A stretch of DNA of 64,000 nucleotides from Patiria pectinifera. Lineage: Eukaryota; Echinodermata; Asteroidea; Valvatida; Asterinidae. Under the pieces are notes generated by a model. It saw only the letters and a program-made list of their open reading frames with translations. It had not been told where the DNA came from and ran no database searches. Position numbers and translations under genes: made by a program. Location of the stretch: positions 31,200,197 to 31,264,196 of the forward strand of contig CM057149.1 of NCBI GenBank assembly GCA_029964075.1, written 5' to 3'. The stretch's first letter is position 1, and each line of letters opens with the position of its first letter. Shown piece after piece: positions 44,564 through 57,902 of this stretch.

Positions 44564-44793
44564 GGGGCCAATTTCACGGAGCTGCTAAGCACAAAAATTT
44601 GCTTAGCATTACAATTTTTCCTTTTACCAACCAAATGTTCATGTGTTGTATATTGCTTGTGACTGGTGTTCAGCTGCTGTTCGCTTAACACAAAAAATCC
44701 CATGGAATTTTGGCTGTTAACCTGTATTTCTTGAGCAAGACATTACTGTGCTGAGGGAATTTTTGTGCTTAGCATCTCCATGAAATTGGCCCC
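44564..44793. mobile_element. MITE, GGGCCAATTTCA family, copy 1
   Basis: GGGGCCAATTTCACGGAGCT and, inverted, CATGAAATTGGCCCC form the ends; GCTAAGCAC and GTGCTTAGC follow inside. Related copies are at 49563-49835 and 54768-54938. No clear target duplication. Confidence 0.78.
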
Positions 44794-46073
44794 AGGATCC
44801 GTTAAAACGTGATCTGGAGCAGCTACATGTATCGACGCGTCGGATCACCGATCGCGATCCGGATCTGCGAGAAACAAACAGGCCCAAAGTATATGTAGCT
44901 TAAAGCTAAATAGATATTATATCATCGCAGCACTATAGAAAATATTTTATCTAAATTGCATAGTAAATAGACTGATATTCTCAAACACAACTTAATTTTG
45001 ATTTTACCAAAAATATATTGTACCATAAGATATACTCAGTGTGAAAAAAAATGTAAACACTAATTGCAAATATTTTTTTCAAGTTCTTTAGTTTTTTTTT
45101 AATAGTTTCTACAAACACAATACAAATTTACAGTGACTTTACAGTGAATGTCAATAGTCGCTTTTTGTAAAGGTAATATTGAAGACCAATTAACAGTATA
45201 TAAAAGATTTGATTTAAGAATACAAACACAGAAAAGTTCAGATTAATCATTTGTTAAGCACCAAATTCGCCTTAACAAACGAAGTACAGCAGTTCACTAT
45301 GAAACTTTGAAATCAGTACTGAAGTTTGCCAAAAAACACACATTTTCTTAAATTATATTTGTGTATTTTTGAATCAATAATTTTTGGATGATTATTAAGT
45401 ACAGTATAAAATTTCTAGTGAAACATTGTGTTAGACCGTGAAGCATAAAAGTACTTTTAGTAAACAAGCACTGAATCGAACGCCTTAAAATTCAAAGCAC
45501 TATGCTGAATTGCAGAATTGTGACAGGCAGACAATATTTACTGTAAAAAAGATACTTAAATATTTTGTCAAATACAATAATTTGCAACGATGTGTGTAAA
45601 TTTTTAATAGTACAGTGCAATAATTGTTCACTTTTGCAATAATGTGTGTGCTTTTGTAGTCAATTGTAAAAACCCACAACAGGATTTTAACGAACTGAAT
45701 TTTCACTGTCAAAAGTTTGGCCAACATCGCACCAGCAGTGATTGTGTAGTACAGAGATACGGCTTTAAACTATGTGAACCATTTTTTAAGCCTTAGTTTT
45801 AAGAAAAGTGCAAGTAAAAGATGTTGTGAATTGAAAATCTGATCAAACACAATGAGAACAAACTATGTACATGTACACTGACCAATCAAGTACGAAAAGC
45901 CTGAATAAAGACAGTGACATGAAATACTCGGTTGTTTGGTTAAGTTTTTCCGTGAGTGAGTAGAGAAAGCCTCTATTAAAGACAAACCTTGTTTTTGTAC
46001 TAAACCCCAAGACTTCAGTTTCCCCACAAGCAAGGGTAGGATGATATAAGGCCCTTTGACAAGATTGTCTTTG

Positions 46074-46585
46074 CTCGTACCCCCTGCCCTGCAAACAGGA
46101 CGCTGGGACGGGCTGATGAATTTACGCTCTGATTGGATAGATTTTGCGTGACCTGCAAGTCATAACGCTGCAAGGTTGTAAACGGCCGTTAAAACCAAGT
46201 CACTGCTCTTTTACATGTATTCCCGTTCATAAATGTTTTTCTTTTCTTTGAAAAGCGTATATTAATGTAGGAACATCTGTAAAACTTATCTGTTTTGTAA
46301 ATTTTCAATTCCCGTCACTTGCCCAGGCTCCGTTTCGCATTCACGATGGGTTGCATATTAAGCGAGGCTCAAAATTTGTCCACATGGTCCGCAATGAAAA
46401 AGAAATCATATCCGGTATGGAGAATGTGCATTTCTATAAGAAAGTTTTCGGATAGCATTTGCGCGCAGTTCTGCGTAAACAGCTGCAGCCAGATAAATTA
46501 CCCAGAATGCCACCCCCACTTCACAAGATTATGTGAAGCTCATCAGCCCTTCCCAGTGCCCTGTTTGCAGGGCGGGGGGTACGAG
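46074..46585. mobile_element. MITE with CTCGTACCCCCTGCCCTGC ends
   Basis: CTCGTACCCCCTGCCCTGCA pairs with TGCAGGGCGGGGGGTACGAG, and the pairing continues inward (GGACGGGCTGATGA with TCATCAGCCCTTCC). Length is about 512 bp. The interior is unpaired and non-coding. Confidence 0.8.
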
Positions 46586-46659
46586 TGAAAATACTGTCTC
46601 GCCAACCCATGTTGAAATCAACACGGGTCCACCGTACGTGTAACAGGGGTTCCACCGAA

Positions 46660-47101
46660 TATGTGACCAGCTCCACAAAAAAAAGGGTATTATGCCGCAA
46701 AAAAGTAAAATTGGGTTATATACATTGTTGGAAAGCCCACAATGTAAGCTTTCATTTGGTAAATAATTTAGCTCCATAGCCCCTCCCGTTCTGGAGATAT
46801 GACGTATTTGCATAATAGAGTTCAAATTACACAACTGAGAAAACAGGCCTTGAAATAGCTGGCTTTTTGTTGTAGAACAACAGAACGATGCACATAAAAT
46901 GGTTGTTTCTTCCACTTTGTTCATCAAAATCAACATTTCTGTGAAAGAAACCTGAAACTGTAGGTATTAAAGATGTCATTCATGACAAAAAAAAAATCAC
47001 ATTTTGACAAAATGTTCTCCCTCTGAATGTTGAGCAGGCCATTACACAATAATGCACTGTGCGACTAAATAACCTTTTTTGTGGAGCCGGTCACAATATT
47101 A
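46660..47101. mobile_element. MITE with ATATGTGACCAGCTCCAC ends
   Basis: The left end ATATGTGACCAGCTCCACAA pairs with the right end TGTGGAGCCGGTCACAATAT. It lies about 75 bp right of the previous element, within sequence rich in CCATGTTGAAATC motifs that continues to about 47345. Confidence 0.7.
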
Positions 47102-47891
47102 TGGGGAGGCAAGGCATACCGTTCACACTTAACAACATTGTGTACATGGGTCGGCTGTGGATTTCGGATTTTCAACCTGGGTAGAGCATCTCAACCCTGG
47201 TCCAAACCAGGGTTAGATTTCACCCGTTTAGAGCGCCGGACCCATGTTGAAAGTGAAGACCCTGTTGAAATCTGGACAGTGTGAAAAGAGTTCCCAAAAC
47301 CTCAGTGTTGGACCCGGGTCCAACACAGTGTGTGTGTGAAAGGCCCTAAAGCTCATTTAAATTGCAGCAGACACTCGATGTCAATCGTCAACTACGTGTA
47401 ATTACAACCATGAAGAGGCTTCTCAATTTTAAAAACAAAATATTCACAGCTTATAAAAGTGAGTGTTGCATTTTTGACTTTGCCATACAAAAATGTACAA
47501 AGAGAAACAGGTTTCACTCAAAATGCACTCAGAATTAAAACTAACATATAGGTAGTAGAAACACCATGGCAAAAGTACCCCAACCCCTACGGAAAGTGTA
47601 TTTCACTCCTGCAGTCTGAAAAAGTTGAAGCTTTGTTCAAGAAAAAGTCCAAAATGAGGACCTGAGTATGGTGTTGAAATGTACATGTACTCCCTAGGTA
47701 GTTTTTAAGCTTAATATGAATTCAATGGTGTCATAAAGCCCTCAACACATTTTGCAGACACATATAAAAAAATCTTTTTAAAATTGTGAATGACATTGTA
47801 ACAAATCTTGTCACAGGCAGGATGCCAAGTTATACAAAAATACGTACTGAAATGACAGACGTCGTCATTAATTTGTTAATTAACAAATCAC

Positions 47892-47897
47892 TTTATT
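47892..47897 (-). terminator. Possible poly(A) signal of Prickle
   Basis: TTTATT on the plus strand (AATAAA on minus) 54 bp beyond the stop codon. The implied 3' UTR would be unusually short, so a more distal signal may be used. Confidence 0.3.
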
Positions 47898-47950
47898 TAT
47901 AAAAAATCACATAGCACAAACTCGATTTGATCTGTAAGCAAGAAGCCACA

Positions 47951-50900
47951 TCAAGACACAATACAGTTCTTTCCTTTCCTCTTGGATTTCTTCCTTCCGT
48001 TGGACTGCTTTTGATTGAACGGTTGGGATTGAGACCGAGTTCTTGCGTAGGTCTCTACGTAACGAATTCTGGGCCCCAGCTGACCCTTGCCGCTGGGACT
48101 GAAATAGTCCTCGTCTTCCGATGAGGATGAGCTGGACATATAATCGTCACGGTAACTTCGCCTCCTCCCACTGGAGTAGCGATCCATGGCTGCTCGCTGA
48201 TCAAGCGTGACCTCGGACCGCGAGCGACCGGTGACTCGCTCCGAGTGATACACGTTGGACTTCCTGTCAAAATGGTCTGGATCCCGAGGATTCCTGGGCT
48301 GTGTTGGATAGTGTCCCATGGTTTCTGGCCTCCTCATTCCATTGTGGTAGTTGGCATTGGTCTTGGGTACCAGACCGTGCCTGTAGCTATTGTCAGATTG
48401 CGGGATGATGTAACGTTCGTCGTTGACGCTGTGAGTGGACTGTGTTCGCTGGGATCCCCCGATGGTGTTAGTGGCCGTTCTGACTTCGCTGGCTGCGCGT
48501 CTTTTCATTTGATCCGTGCTTGGTGGCTCCTTGTACCTCCCCTGTACGGCTTCGTTCTTTAAGGCCCGGTTCTGTGCTGAGGTAGCACTATTGCGTCTCC
48601 TCTCAGGGGCAGTTCTCATGCTTGCCCGCCGCCTTTCTTCGGCTGCTGACTGTGACTGTCGTCTGAGATCCGGCAGTGAGTGACGCGACAGGTTGCGTGA
48701 CCGATGAATAGACTGCTGGGTCCGGTCCTCCGCAGTCACGGCCGACAAGTTATCCAGATTGAGCTCTTCAACATTGATCGGTCGGCGGCTGCGACTCATA
48801 TTGGGAGACCCCAACCCCATTGGATCGTCCATCTCTTGTGGGGCTTTCTCCCCACGACTGCAGTTTCCACTGCAGTAGATCAGTCCGTGCTTTGGCAAGA
48901 AGGGCCGGCCCAGTAGCGATATCCCACAGGTACAGCACTGGAAACATTTCTGGGTGGCGTGCCAGTGTTGGCCCTCGTGGGACATCTGTCCCTGGTCCAC
49001 ACCGATGGGTTCCCCGCAGGTGTCGCAGTACTCGGCAAACATGGTCTCGAAGCAGGTGCAGCAGTAAGGCTTGCCCTCCCTCATGATGTAGCGCTCACCG
49101 CCGAGCTCCTTGTCGCACTCAAAGCAGCAGAAATGCTTCATGTGCCAGCTGCGGCCCTCGGCCTCGGTGCACTCATCAGCAAAGATGATCTGAAGATTGG
49201 GGGGAAAATAAGACACAATGAAATCATGAGACACAATAACATGCAGATTAATCAACCAAATATACCTCAGGGTTTAATAAGTAATTCCTTTTCTATCCTA
49301 TGTCAAGCACAATCTAGCTCCTGGATCCACTTTTACGGTGCGGCTATGCAGCAAATTTGGCCAAGTACCGCGTAAGCCCTGTGAAAAATGAAGCATAAAA
49401 CCAGTCGATGCCAACAGGGCCAGTATAGAATCGCAGAGATTATGCAGCTCATATCCGACTCTTGCCAATTTTATTTTTTCACTCTGAAATTTTAGTCATA
49501 GGCAAGTTCTGTTGCATTTTGATGATCAGAATGGTACACAAAAATTTCATTGTAATTCAGCAGGGCCCAATTTCATGGCGCTGCTTAACAGCCGATTTGG
49601 TGCTAACAGAGCCTCCATCTATTTCATACAGACTGTAAGCAGTAAGCACAGCAAAAGCATGTTTAACTCCTGAGGAAAATGTTGCTTAAATTAGCGATGT
49701 AACATAGAAATCTCCATGCACGTGCAACTGCTAGCACATCCACGTCGTGAAAAAGTGAAAAACTCAGCGTGATTTTCTGCTTCACTAAGCACAACTTTTC
49801 TGCTAACTTTTAAGCAGTACTATGAAATTGGGCCCAGAGGACAAGCAACTGTGGTATTAAATAAAACAAACAGCAATTTCTTCAAGCAAATGTGATGCGA
49901 TCAAGCTACATGAGTCCCTTGTCGGGAATTTTCATTTGGAGATACAGGCCAAAATAGGGCCACTTCATCACATCACTTCATCACTTCATCACATCTCTTG
50001 GCGTTCCGACTTCCATAATTTTTGAACTAAAGATGGCATCAGCGTGCGATTTTCACAGCAGTAATGCTGAGATTGTGTTCTTTTCAAATCTGTAATAAAA
50101 AAAAAATTGACGGGGGTCGACAAATGACTCATTTAGCTTGATCATATCACAAATACTGAAGTGTTTCGGAGGGTGAAGTACCACAAACGTTACATCAATA
50201 TACCTCATCACAAGCAGCACAGCGCGGCTTCAAGGTCTCGGCGTTATGCCTCCCGCAGTATATCTTGCCCTCTCGGTAGAAGTAGATCAGATCAACCAGT
50301 TGTTCATTGCAGACCGCACAGACGAAGCAGGCCGGGTGCCAGCAGGCGTTGGAGCCAGCCCGGGAGGCAAAGATGGCGATATCGCCGCCGCACACAGCAT
50401 TGCCACACTGTGGGAGAAAACAAAATCAGCCAGATTCGAAGGGTTAGCTTTGACATCGACACCCTAAGCACTTTTGAAAAGAAACTTCCCAAATCCTCCC
50501 AAAATCCAACACTAGTGGGAAATCAATGGATATCTCGGTAACCTCAAGGGTTGTCAGGCCCTGTGGATTGAACTGAACACTGGCTGGTTGCTACCGGTGC
50601 ATTGTACCATCCTCAAGCCTACAGAATCCTTTAAAAAAATGATGGATTTGGCAGGCTGTGCAAAAAACATGCTAGCTGAGTATGCTCTAATACAATTTTA
50701 CCCACCGAGTGTGCAAAAACAAGCAGAAAATGCGAAGAGAATGTTTCTCGATCGAGCGGCAGCCATCTTGCTTGTCACGGGACTGGTCACGTGAAAACAA
50801 GTGCAGATGTTTTTACTAGAACAGTTCTTAGATTGTGTCACAATGTTACAAAATCCACATTGCACTGAAAACCAGGTTACAGTTACTAAATAATAAATGT

Positions 50901-53900
50901 GCAATTGTACTTCAGACATCGCACACAAAATCAAAAACAACTTTGCAGTACCTCAATATTGTAAGTTGAACAGAGGAGAGAAGTCATACATATATCCAGG
51001 TTTTTGTTTTTAACAAACTCTCCCCTCAAATCAGTAATATTTAGTACTAATATTACAAACTGATCTCACTGCACATTTACTGAAAGATGATCTGCTGTTT
51101 GATTGATTATGTTTCTTTTTTTTATCTACTTTTTCGAGGCGTTTTTATTGGGGCCAAACCTTTGCAATGCTCCACTCTACTCGCGGCTTTCTGCATAGGA
51201 TACGTGTATACAAGTGCGCATATGTCATTTATATTCTCACATAGACTTTGACATTCGGTGTATTAATCATCGGACTTTACAAATAGCCATAACTGAATGA
51301 ACAAATAGAGCGACATAAAAAAAATTCACTTTCTTTCTGTCCCTCGGCGGAATTTGAAGTGGCATAGCTGTTTGGGGCTGAGTGCGCTGTATTTTATCTG
51401 AGGGTTTGTGGCGTCACACGTCGAGTACCCGACGCCTGGGTGTGACGATACATAATTGGAGACAGTGGGTCTCCAACCACTCCAGTATTTACACGCAACT
51501 AGCTTATTCAAATGTCGTCACTTGCTCTTCAGTTAAGAACCCGCCAAAAATTAGGATGATAAATTGAAAGTTGGTGGTCACTTTCTGAGGAAATGAGACA
51601 TTCCAGTATAAGGGATGGCACTGTAATTTAATAATATCCAATGGATGGGGGAAGGGGGGGGGGCGCTGTTTGCATACTGATTTTGAGTGTCGTTGAAGAA
51701 TATACATGCTGGTGGGAGGGGGATGGTTGTTTGGACAGACTTGAGTAGCCTACCAATTAGCATTTACTGATTTGCTTTTCTCCGAGTGAACACTTTATGG
51801 GTTTTACTTGAAATTGATTTGGAATTGATTGTTGTGGTTTGTAGTGCACTTTAGTGGATTTTAAATAACTTGACTTTTATCTGAGGTTTTGCTGTTCATA
51901 ATGTAGGGCGCTTAACAATTTTATTTGGAAAATTCATGGCAGAAATGTTGTGCTTATTACCATACATTTTTTTGGGTAATATGCCAAGTGTGATGGAAAG
52001 TGGCTTGCTGGGATTGCATGTTTTCTTTTTTGAGGAAAAAACAATAATAATAAAAAAGAGTACTTTTTGAGCACAACTTACTTTACAAGGTCAAGTCCCC
52101 TCCCCCTTAACCCCCCTCCCCCACTAAAAACCCATACAAATGAGACAATCAATGGTGATAGAAAGATCTCCCTTCACTGTTTTGGACTACTGAAAATAAC
52201 TCCCTTACTCCAAACATGGCTTTTCATTTTCAGACCCGGCAGTTAGCTCACTATAATTATGTCTTTTTATTGCGACCGTTTCTGCGTGTCCAAGAACCCT
52301 CTACAAATGTAATGCGTGCTTGGGTATCCCTGCATTGATTTCACGATATGAGTGACGGAAGGAATCCGCGGCGTCCAGCCGAGCCCCGGCATTCTGACAT
52401 GAAGCCAATGTTATCTAAACAGCCCAGGGTCCGATCTGTTACATGCAATAATACCGGCCCAGCGTGTAGTCATAACCGTGAAATGAAGCCCACACTGCAT
52501 GGGGCCGAACAAAATCCAGCTGATATACGATCGGGGCCCGCACGTTTTTCTTGCTTTAAACACGGCAAGCAGCGCCGTGGAATTTTACACATCACATTGG
52601 CAATGACGACTCAAATACTATACATGCATCATGCACACGCATTGTGTGAAAAGGCATTATTTTGCGAGTGAACAAAATGTCATGGAATGCCTGTAGTATT
52701 ACAGTTTTTGATAATACAGGGCGAGTCAAAACAAACGAAACCAAAATGTCGGGACTATTGTTTTCATGAAGTTGTGCATGTAGCACTTTGAAAATCTAGG
52801 ATATGAAAGCCCAATTCATAAGCTTTCTTTTAGTACAAGAATTATTCAAATCACTCATTCGGCATTCCTGTAACATTATAATTATAACAACTGAGAAAAA
52901 CTTAAATAAAAACAACCTGAGATTGCCATAATATTTTAAGATTACAAATTTAAAATGGATTACTGTTCTTTTTAGACTCTTCCAATCAATCAGCTTCTCC
53001 CTCCACCAATCTCTGCCATTTTCTAAATCTCGCTTTTGTGTTCGGCTTTGCCTTCATCTCTGGCTCCAGAAGGATTTAGGAACCATTAATCCTAAACCCA
53101 AACAACAACAATCCCAAAAGCTGGCTTCACATCAGGATTTGATGTCTAAGCAAGAAATGGGACATGATAGCCCAAGTCTCAAACCTCATGGGTCTAAAAT
53201 CATTTCATAATGAATTTCGAAGCTGCGCTGAGACAAACCCAAGGTTTCAGATTCATCTAATCGACCAATGACCAACCTGATGGCAGACGCATCCAGCCAG
53301 GGTCAGCGGCAGCGGCCTGGCCGTCCCCCTCCCCAGGGCCTCCCTCTTGCGCTGCGAGCTGAACAGCTTGAGTTCTCGCTTCTCCTCCTCGCTCAGCCCG
53401 TTGCAGTAGCGCACCTCGTTGTCGTGGGGCGGCAGCTGCTGCATCAGGGACTTGATGCGGTACTTCTCCCCGCCGCTGTTGACGTAGGGGATCTTGTCGT
53501 CCGGCAGGGCGTTCATGTACTGGTGAACCTTTGCAGTCCAAAAGAACAGATTAATCAATCTGCCATGTTTTTGTCATTCAGTATCACATTACAGGTTTAG
53601 CGCAACAAATTTCAATCAACGTTTTTCAATGCCCACGAAGGGCCAGCCATAATCCGTTGACTGACTGAGCGACTACGTCTCCTGAGTATACAATAAACAC
53701 AGACTTTTGGATCCAGTTTCGACTAGTAAGCACGCCAAGTCTCGTTTTCGTAAATCCATCCTTCGGAATTACATACAAGATTCATAGAAGCAATTTCTTA
53801 TTGACTTCCAAGCTGTCTAATTTAACCCTAACCCTGTAAGATCTCATCGCGGATAGTCTTGTAATGTACATCCTACTAAACAGGTGCAATTTCAGCTCAG

Positions 53901-54438
53901 AAAACGTCGCGGATGGAAAATTGAAAATATAAAGTCTTGATGTTTCTCTGATGGCGGTGCTGCGTGTATTAAACCACGGAGGAATAAGAACGAACACGGA
54001 AACTTTAGTTTGCTTGCGTTATACACGTATGCCTCACTTTGATTTCCAAGATGGCGCGCCCTGATAAAGCTGTATTTAATACCAGTTTCAGATACCAGGC
54101 AACGAGCAAACAAGAGAGGCCCCAATCCCAATGTCCACACATCATTTTGAAATACTGTTTCCTGCACACTGTCTGTAACTGATCTCACTTGAAGCATCAT
54201 TTTTTTTTTTTTTACATCATTTTTTTTTTTACATAATGCCATCCGATCTGGTTACACTACCTGTTCCGGCTTGAGGCCCGGAGGCACCCACGTGTACTCC
54301 TCCAAGATGCAGCCGCTGTCGTCGTCCGAGGTGGAGTTCCTCTGGAAATCCGTCATCATGCGGCTGACTGTCTTCTCCTGGTCCCCCGACATGATGTAAT
54401 GGTCCTCCCGCGGACACTTGCAGTGCAGGCAGATCTTC
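47951..54438 (-). CDS. prickle: Prickle-type PET-LIM planar cell polarity protein, 3' part (N-terminal exon missing)
   Basis: Minus-strand exons are 54438-54261, 53528-53277, 50407-50204 and 49189-47951. The junctions are phase-consistent, and the first exon begins one base into a codon, so at least one upstream exon is missing. In order the 623 codons give a short CxxC segment ([12 protein letters not shown]), a PET domain starting in exon 1 ([28 protein letters not shown]) and finishing in exon 2 ([33 protein letters not shown]), LIM1 (about half exon 2/exon 3), LIM2 and LIM3 ([37 protein letters not shown]). About 280 basic, Ser/Arg-rich residues follow with SRHSLPDL and an acidic [12 protein letters not shown] patch, then the C-terminal CAAX box CIVS, predicted to be farnesylated. 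Prickle binds Vangl at the cell cortex and antagonises Dishevelled/Frizzled. CAAX end plus PET-three-LIM order separates it from Testin. Confidence 0.92.
49563..49835. mobile_element. MITE, GGGCCCAATTTCA family, copy 2 (Prickle intron)
   Basis: GGGCCCAATTTCATGGCGCT and, inverted, CTATGAAATTGGGCCC form the ends. It lies in the intron between the LIM1-LIM2 exon and the last exon. Confidence 0.8.
52718..52871 (+). repeat. One-arm fragment of the TA-type palindromic MITE
   Basis: Starts ACAGGGCGAGTCAAAAC and continues GGACTATTGTTTTCATGAAG, TGCATGTAGCACTTT and GATATGAAAGCCCAATTCAT as in the left arm of 3869-4371. It stops after CAAATCACTCATTCGGC. It lies in a Prickle intron. Confidence 0.75.
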
Positions 54439-54767
54439 CTGTGTTACACAGCCAAAGGGGGGAGATGGGGGGGGAGGAGTGGAGAAAGAAAGGCAGACCG
54501 TGAGACAAAGTAATGAACGGTCCCGGGGTTTAATTACAAATTACAAATTACCCTGCTAACCGGTCCGTGGGGAAGGGGGATTTTGATTGTGATATTAGTC
54601 ATGAAATCTGAGGGCAATGAACATTGGGCTGGGGATTTTTTATTTTTAAAGGGACGCTCTGGTTTGTTGGACTTGAGGTACGGCACCTGTGAATGGATAA
54701 TTTAAACCTGTGCTTATTTGTCATTAGCTACTTGAAATATCCACTCCAGAACTTCAACAAAGCAACT

Positions 54768-54938
54768 GGGCTTAATTTCGATGGAGCTGCTAAGCAGACA
54801 AAAATGACGCTAAGAAATTTGAAGTGCTAAAAATGTTCACTAGCTATATCACGTGACCTTTAAGGTGATAACCTGTTCTTTTAGCAAGGCAAAATCATGT
54901 ATTAAAAGTACCGGTAAGGGACTCCATGAAATTAGCCT
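54768..54938. mobile_element. MITE, GGGCCCAATTTCA family, short copy 3
   Basis: GGGCTTAATTTCGATGGAGC and, inverted, GACTCCATGAAATTAGCC. It is about 170 bp, shorter and more diverged than the other two copies. Confidence 0.6.
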
Positions 54939-55000
54939 CAGCTGTGAGTTACATGTACGATGGTCCAGTTCACAGAGAATAATACTGGAAAGTATTTTAA

Positions 55001-55132
55001 GGTTGAACAAAGAAATTGACTGGAGCGGGGTTTGAACCTGCGACCTCCGGATTGCCGTTTTGGTGCTCTACCAACTGAGCTATCCAGCCCTGTGTTGGCA
55101 TTTCCCTTTTTTGTCAATCTCTTTGTTCAAGG
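55001..55132 (-). repeat. tRNA-like sequence inside a short inverted repeat
   Basis: On the minus strand 55089-55018 forms a canonical 72-nt tRNA layout. It has a GGCTGGA/TCCAGTC acceptor, a GCTC/GAGC D stem, an A-box (TAGCTCAGTTGGTAGAGC) and a B-box loop (GGTTCAAACCC). The anticodon stem pairs poorly and the position before the anticodon (GGC) is C instead of U, so a working tRNA is unlikely. Flanks GGTTGAACAAAGAAATTGAC and GTCAATCTCTTTGTTCAAGG are near-perfect inverted repeats. It is probably a dispersed tRNA-derived repeat. Confidence 0.6.
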
Positions 55133-57438
55133 GGCGCTATTCAGAAGCTATAAACCAGTACAATGTACATGTACATCACGTAGCCAGGGGTCACGTCCAA
55201 AAGTCACGAAGCTGGCAACATTAGCAATGCTGCAAACCCGGAGAATAGCAAATGGGGATCACTCAGAGAGGATACTGCTTTTTGTATTGCTTCTTTGACA
55301 GAAAGTCCACAGAAAATGTCTATAGTTATACAAGCGACATACGGTATGAACTACATGTAATGAACAGCTGCTGCTAAGCCATGGTTTGGACCAGACAGTT
55401 ACAAAATGTACATGGACATCTCCTGAAGAATTAGGCACTATAAAATGAGTGATTAATTACAACAGTAGGAAATTGGGCGATTGAGATCAAGTGCTATTCA
55501 ATCTCAAATGTCAGTATTAACTCAATAAATTGCAGCCCTTAAAACCATTACGACATTTCATTTCTTGTTGCACATCGTTTCCATAGGTGTACACGATAAG
55601 GGTGTAAAATCGCATTTTGTGCAGACAAACTCGGAAAACTGCATGACTGGCTATCAAGTCAAATATTGATTTATTTATTTTCTGAATCAACTGACATCTG
55701 TAGCAAACCAAATTAATGACAGGGAGAAAAAAATACTTTATGAACCGTACCGTACACTGAACCAATCCCTATACAAAGTGCTCACATTCTGAGTCACAAC
55801 AATGTGCCCTTTTTTATGAGGCATGAATTTCTTTTGATAATTTCACAAAAGAGAATTACATTGTTGGGTTCTCAATAGGTTCAGCCACAGGGGAGAAATC
55901 CTAGTATTCACTGGCGCAGCACAGTTGGCCAGGTGTTGAGGTGACAGGTCTATACAAATGACATACATGTACATGTCTATTACAATGTAAACTTGAGTAT
56001 GTGTACATGTATGCACATGTAGTTATTTCAAGCAATGACATTGCAGTTGGCCTATTGTTTGTGAAAAGCAAACGAATCTCTAAACAAAAACCAAAATTGG
56101 GGGCCCCTACTGCACCATATTTCCAACAGTTTGTTTATAATTACATGTACATGGCATATTTTCAACAGTTTGTTTATAATTATATATGGCACATGTACAT
56201 GTCCATGCACATGTACAATACAATACAACACTACACGTCTTGAACAATTCCATACACACAGAAAGAGAGATAACATAAGCACCACGGGGATAAAGTGCAG
56301 TTCGTATTTAGAACAAACCGCATAATTTGCATAATTTTCTTACAAATCACATACCTGTAATACAAATTCGGTCAAAGTGAAGCCAACCACACGTCTCCTT
56401 TCTAGATCTAGGTCATGTAGGTAACTATTTTTGCGCTAAGTTCAATGTACAAAGCAGAAGCAAAGAATATGTATACCTGACACTTTAAAAACATCAAGCA
56501 GACTGATGCTCACTCACTGGCAAGAGATCACTTTTTGAAAGGTCGACAAGTACCATTACCCTACATGTGCTAGTGCTTAACTCCAAGTCACCCTTTCCAC
56601 CACACTATTTAGATATCCACTTTACAGGTTGTTGTGTGTGTACTTTTCAATCCAGGGACACGACATACGTCACAAAGTCTTACTTAATAACTCACCGGCT
56701 CCACAAATACGCAATTCTACGAACTACCTCGATCGAGCAGACTGTGACAAAAAACACTGGCCCCGATGTGTTTGAACAACTAAAAACCATTCCCTCCTCT
56801 CGCACGATAACTCTTAAACAATCGGGCAGGGCTAGATTGACAATTTAAATGCACTGGTTACTAGGCTTTGGCCCCCACCTTTACTGTGTGCCAGTGTGCG
56901 TGCATGTTGTTACAAGTAATGATGTTATACACTGCAGTAAATTCCTCTCATTCCTGACATGGTTGAGGGTAATAAATACTACAGGTGATTCCTATGTTGT
57001 GACATGTGTGACATGCAAAGTTAAACAACGCAACTCCTTGACAGCTCATGTGATACAGGAACATTCCAGATTTAAAAGATGTGTACAAGTACATTTTGTA
57101 CATGAACATGTACATGTACCGGTCCATGGTGGCTCTTAAATATTTTTCTAATTTCTAAGGCGCATGCTTACGTAAACCTACACATGCAGTGTATTAAAAT
57201 GTAAAAAAAATTCACTTCTTTCTATAGAAGTTATTACACAATTCTACGTGTACATGCATGTTTTACCTGACAGTCCAAAGCATCCTGTAAAATCATGGCA
57301 CCTGGTGTGCTGTCATTTTCAAGAAGAGTTGTATTTTTGTAGGGGAAAAAAACTGGCTTTTTTTTTTTCAAATACTACCCCCAATTTACCATATTTAGTT
57401 AGACCACATTATGTTTGCAATCGAAGTACAGTATGAAC

Positions 57439-57902
57439 CAACCTCGTCCCCAGTGCTTACTTTATTTCCAACCGTGTTTCCAATAGTAAACCCTGGATAG
57501 GAAACTTTCTTCCTGTATCGGTGCTATATATTCTACGTGCAGTACGTGTTTGTCGCGATCATTCGTCACGCCTTCTCGAAAATACTAATTTCCTTTCCAA
57601 TTTGCTCATATTAATACGAAATATGATACTGCATGTTGTCTTGATAAGATCGTAACAGTTTGATTTCAAAAATGTTTTTTTCGTAAACTCGCCGCCGCTC
57701 GCTGCGCTATGAATTGATTCTGTTTTTACCCCAGACACCGCATACAAAAACAAACGCTAATGTGTAACGCATATCCAGGCACCAGACTGTTCCTCATTTG
57801 CATACGTCTGCAAAAATCTTGCACATGCAAATGATCCAATACCAGGGTGAGAGAGCAGGTAGTGGTGGGCGCGTACTGCTCGACACCCTGGGGACGAGGT
57901 TG
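57439..57902. mobile_element. MITE with CAACCTCGTCCCCAG termini, copy 2
   Basis: 464 bp, same termini and body as 15124-15641. AGTATGAAC is duplicated at 57430-57438 and 57903-57911, again 9 bp. Confidence 0.9.

Larger units (their letters stand above)
44007..47891. other. P450-Prickle intergenic region (convergent 3' ends)
   Basis: Apart from the MITEs listed at 44564, 46074 and 46660, no gene is supported. The stretch 44900-45850 is strongly AT-rich and has no recognisable element. Confidence 0.45.

Noticed and set aside
48245-49375. Plus-strand frames of 88-138 codons
   Set aside because: They are antisense to the GC-rich last Prickle exon and have no domain of their own.
52348-52671. 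107-codon plus-strand frame ([13 protein letters not shown])
   Set aside because: No recognisable domain; lies in a Prickle intron on the opposite strand with no splice partner.
53257-53600. Frames of 94-110 codons on both strands at the PET exon
   Set aside because: Alternative-frame shadows of the conserved PET exon, whose true frame matches Prickle.
55018-55089. Functional tRNA-Ala gene on the minus strand
   Set aside because: Two or more mismatches in the anticodon stem, C in place of U before the anticodon, and similar degenerate sequence at 58845 indicate a repeat.
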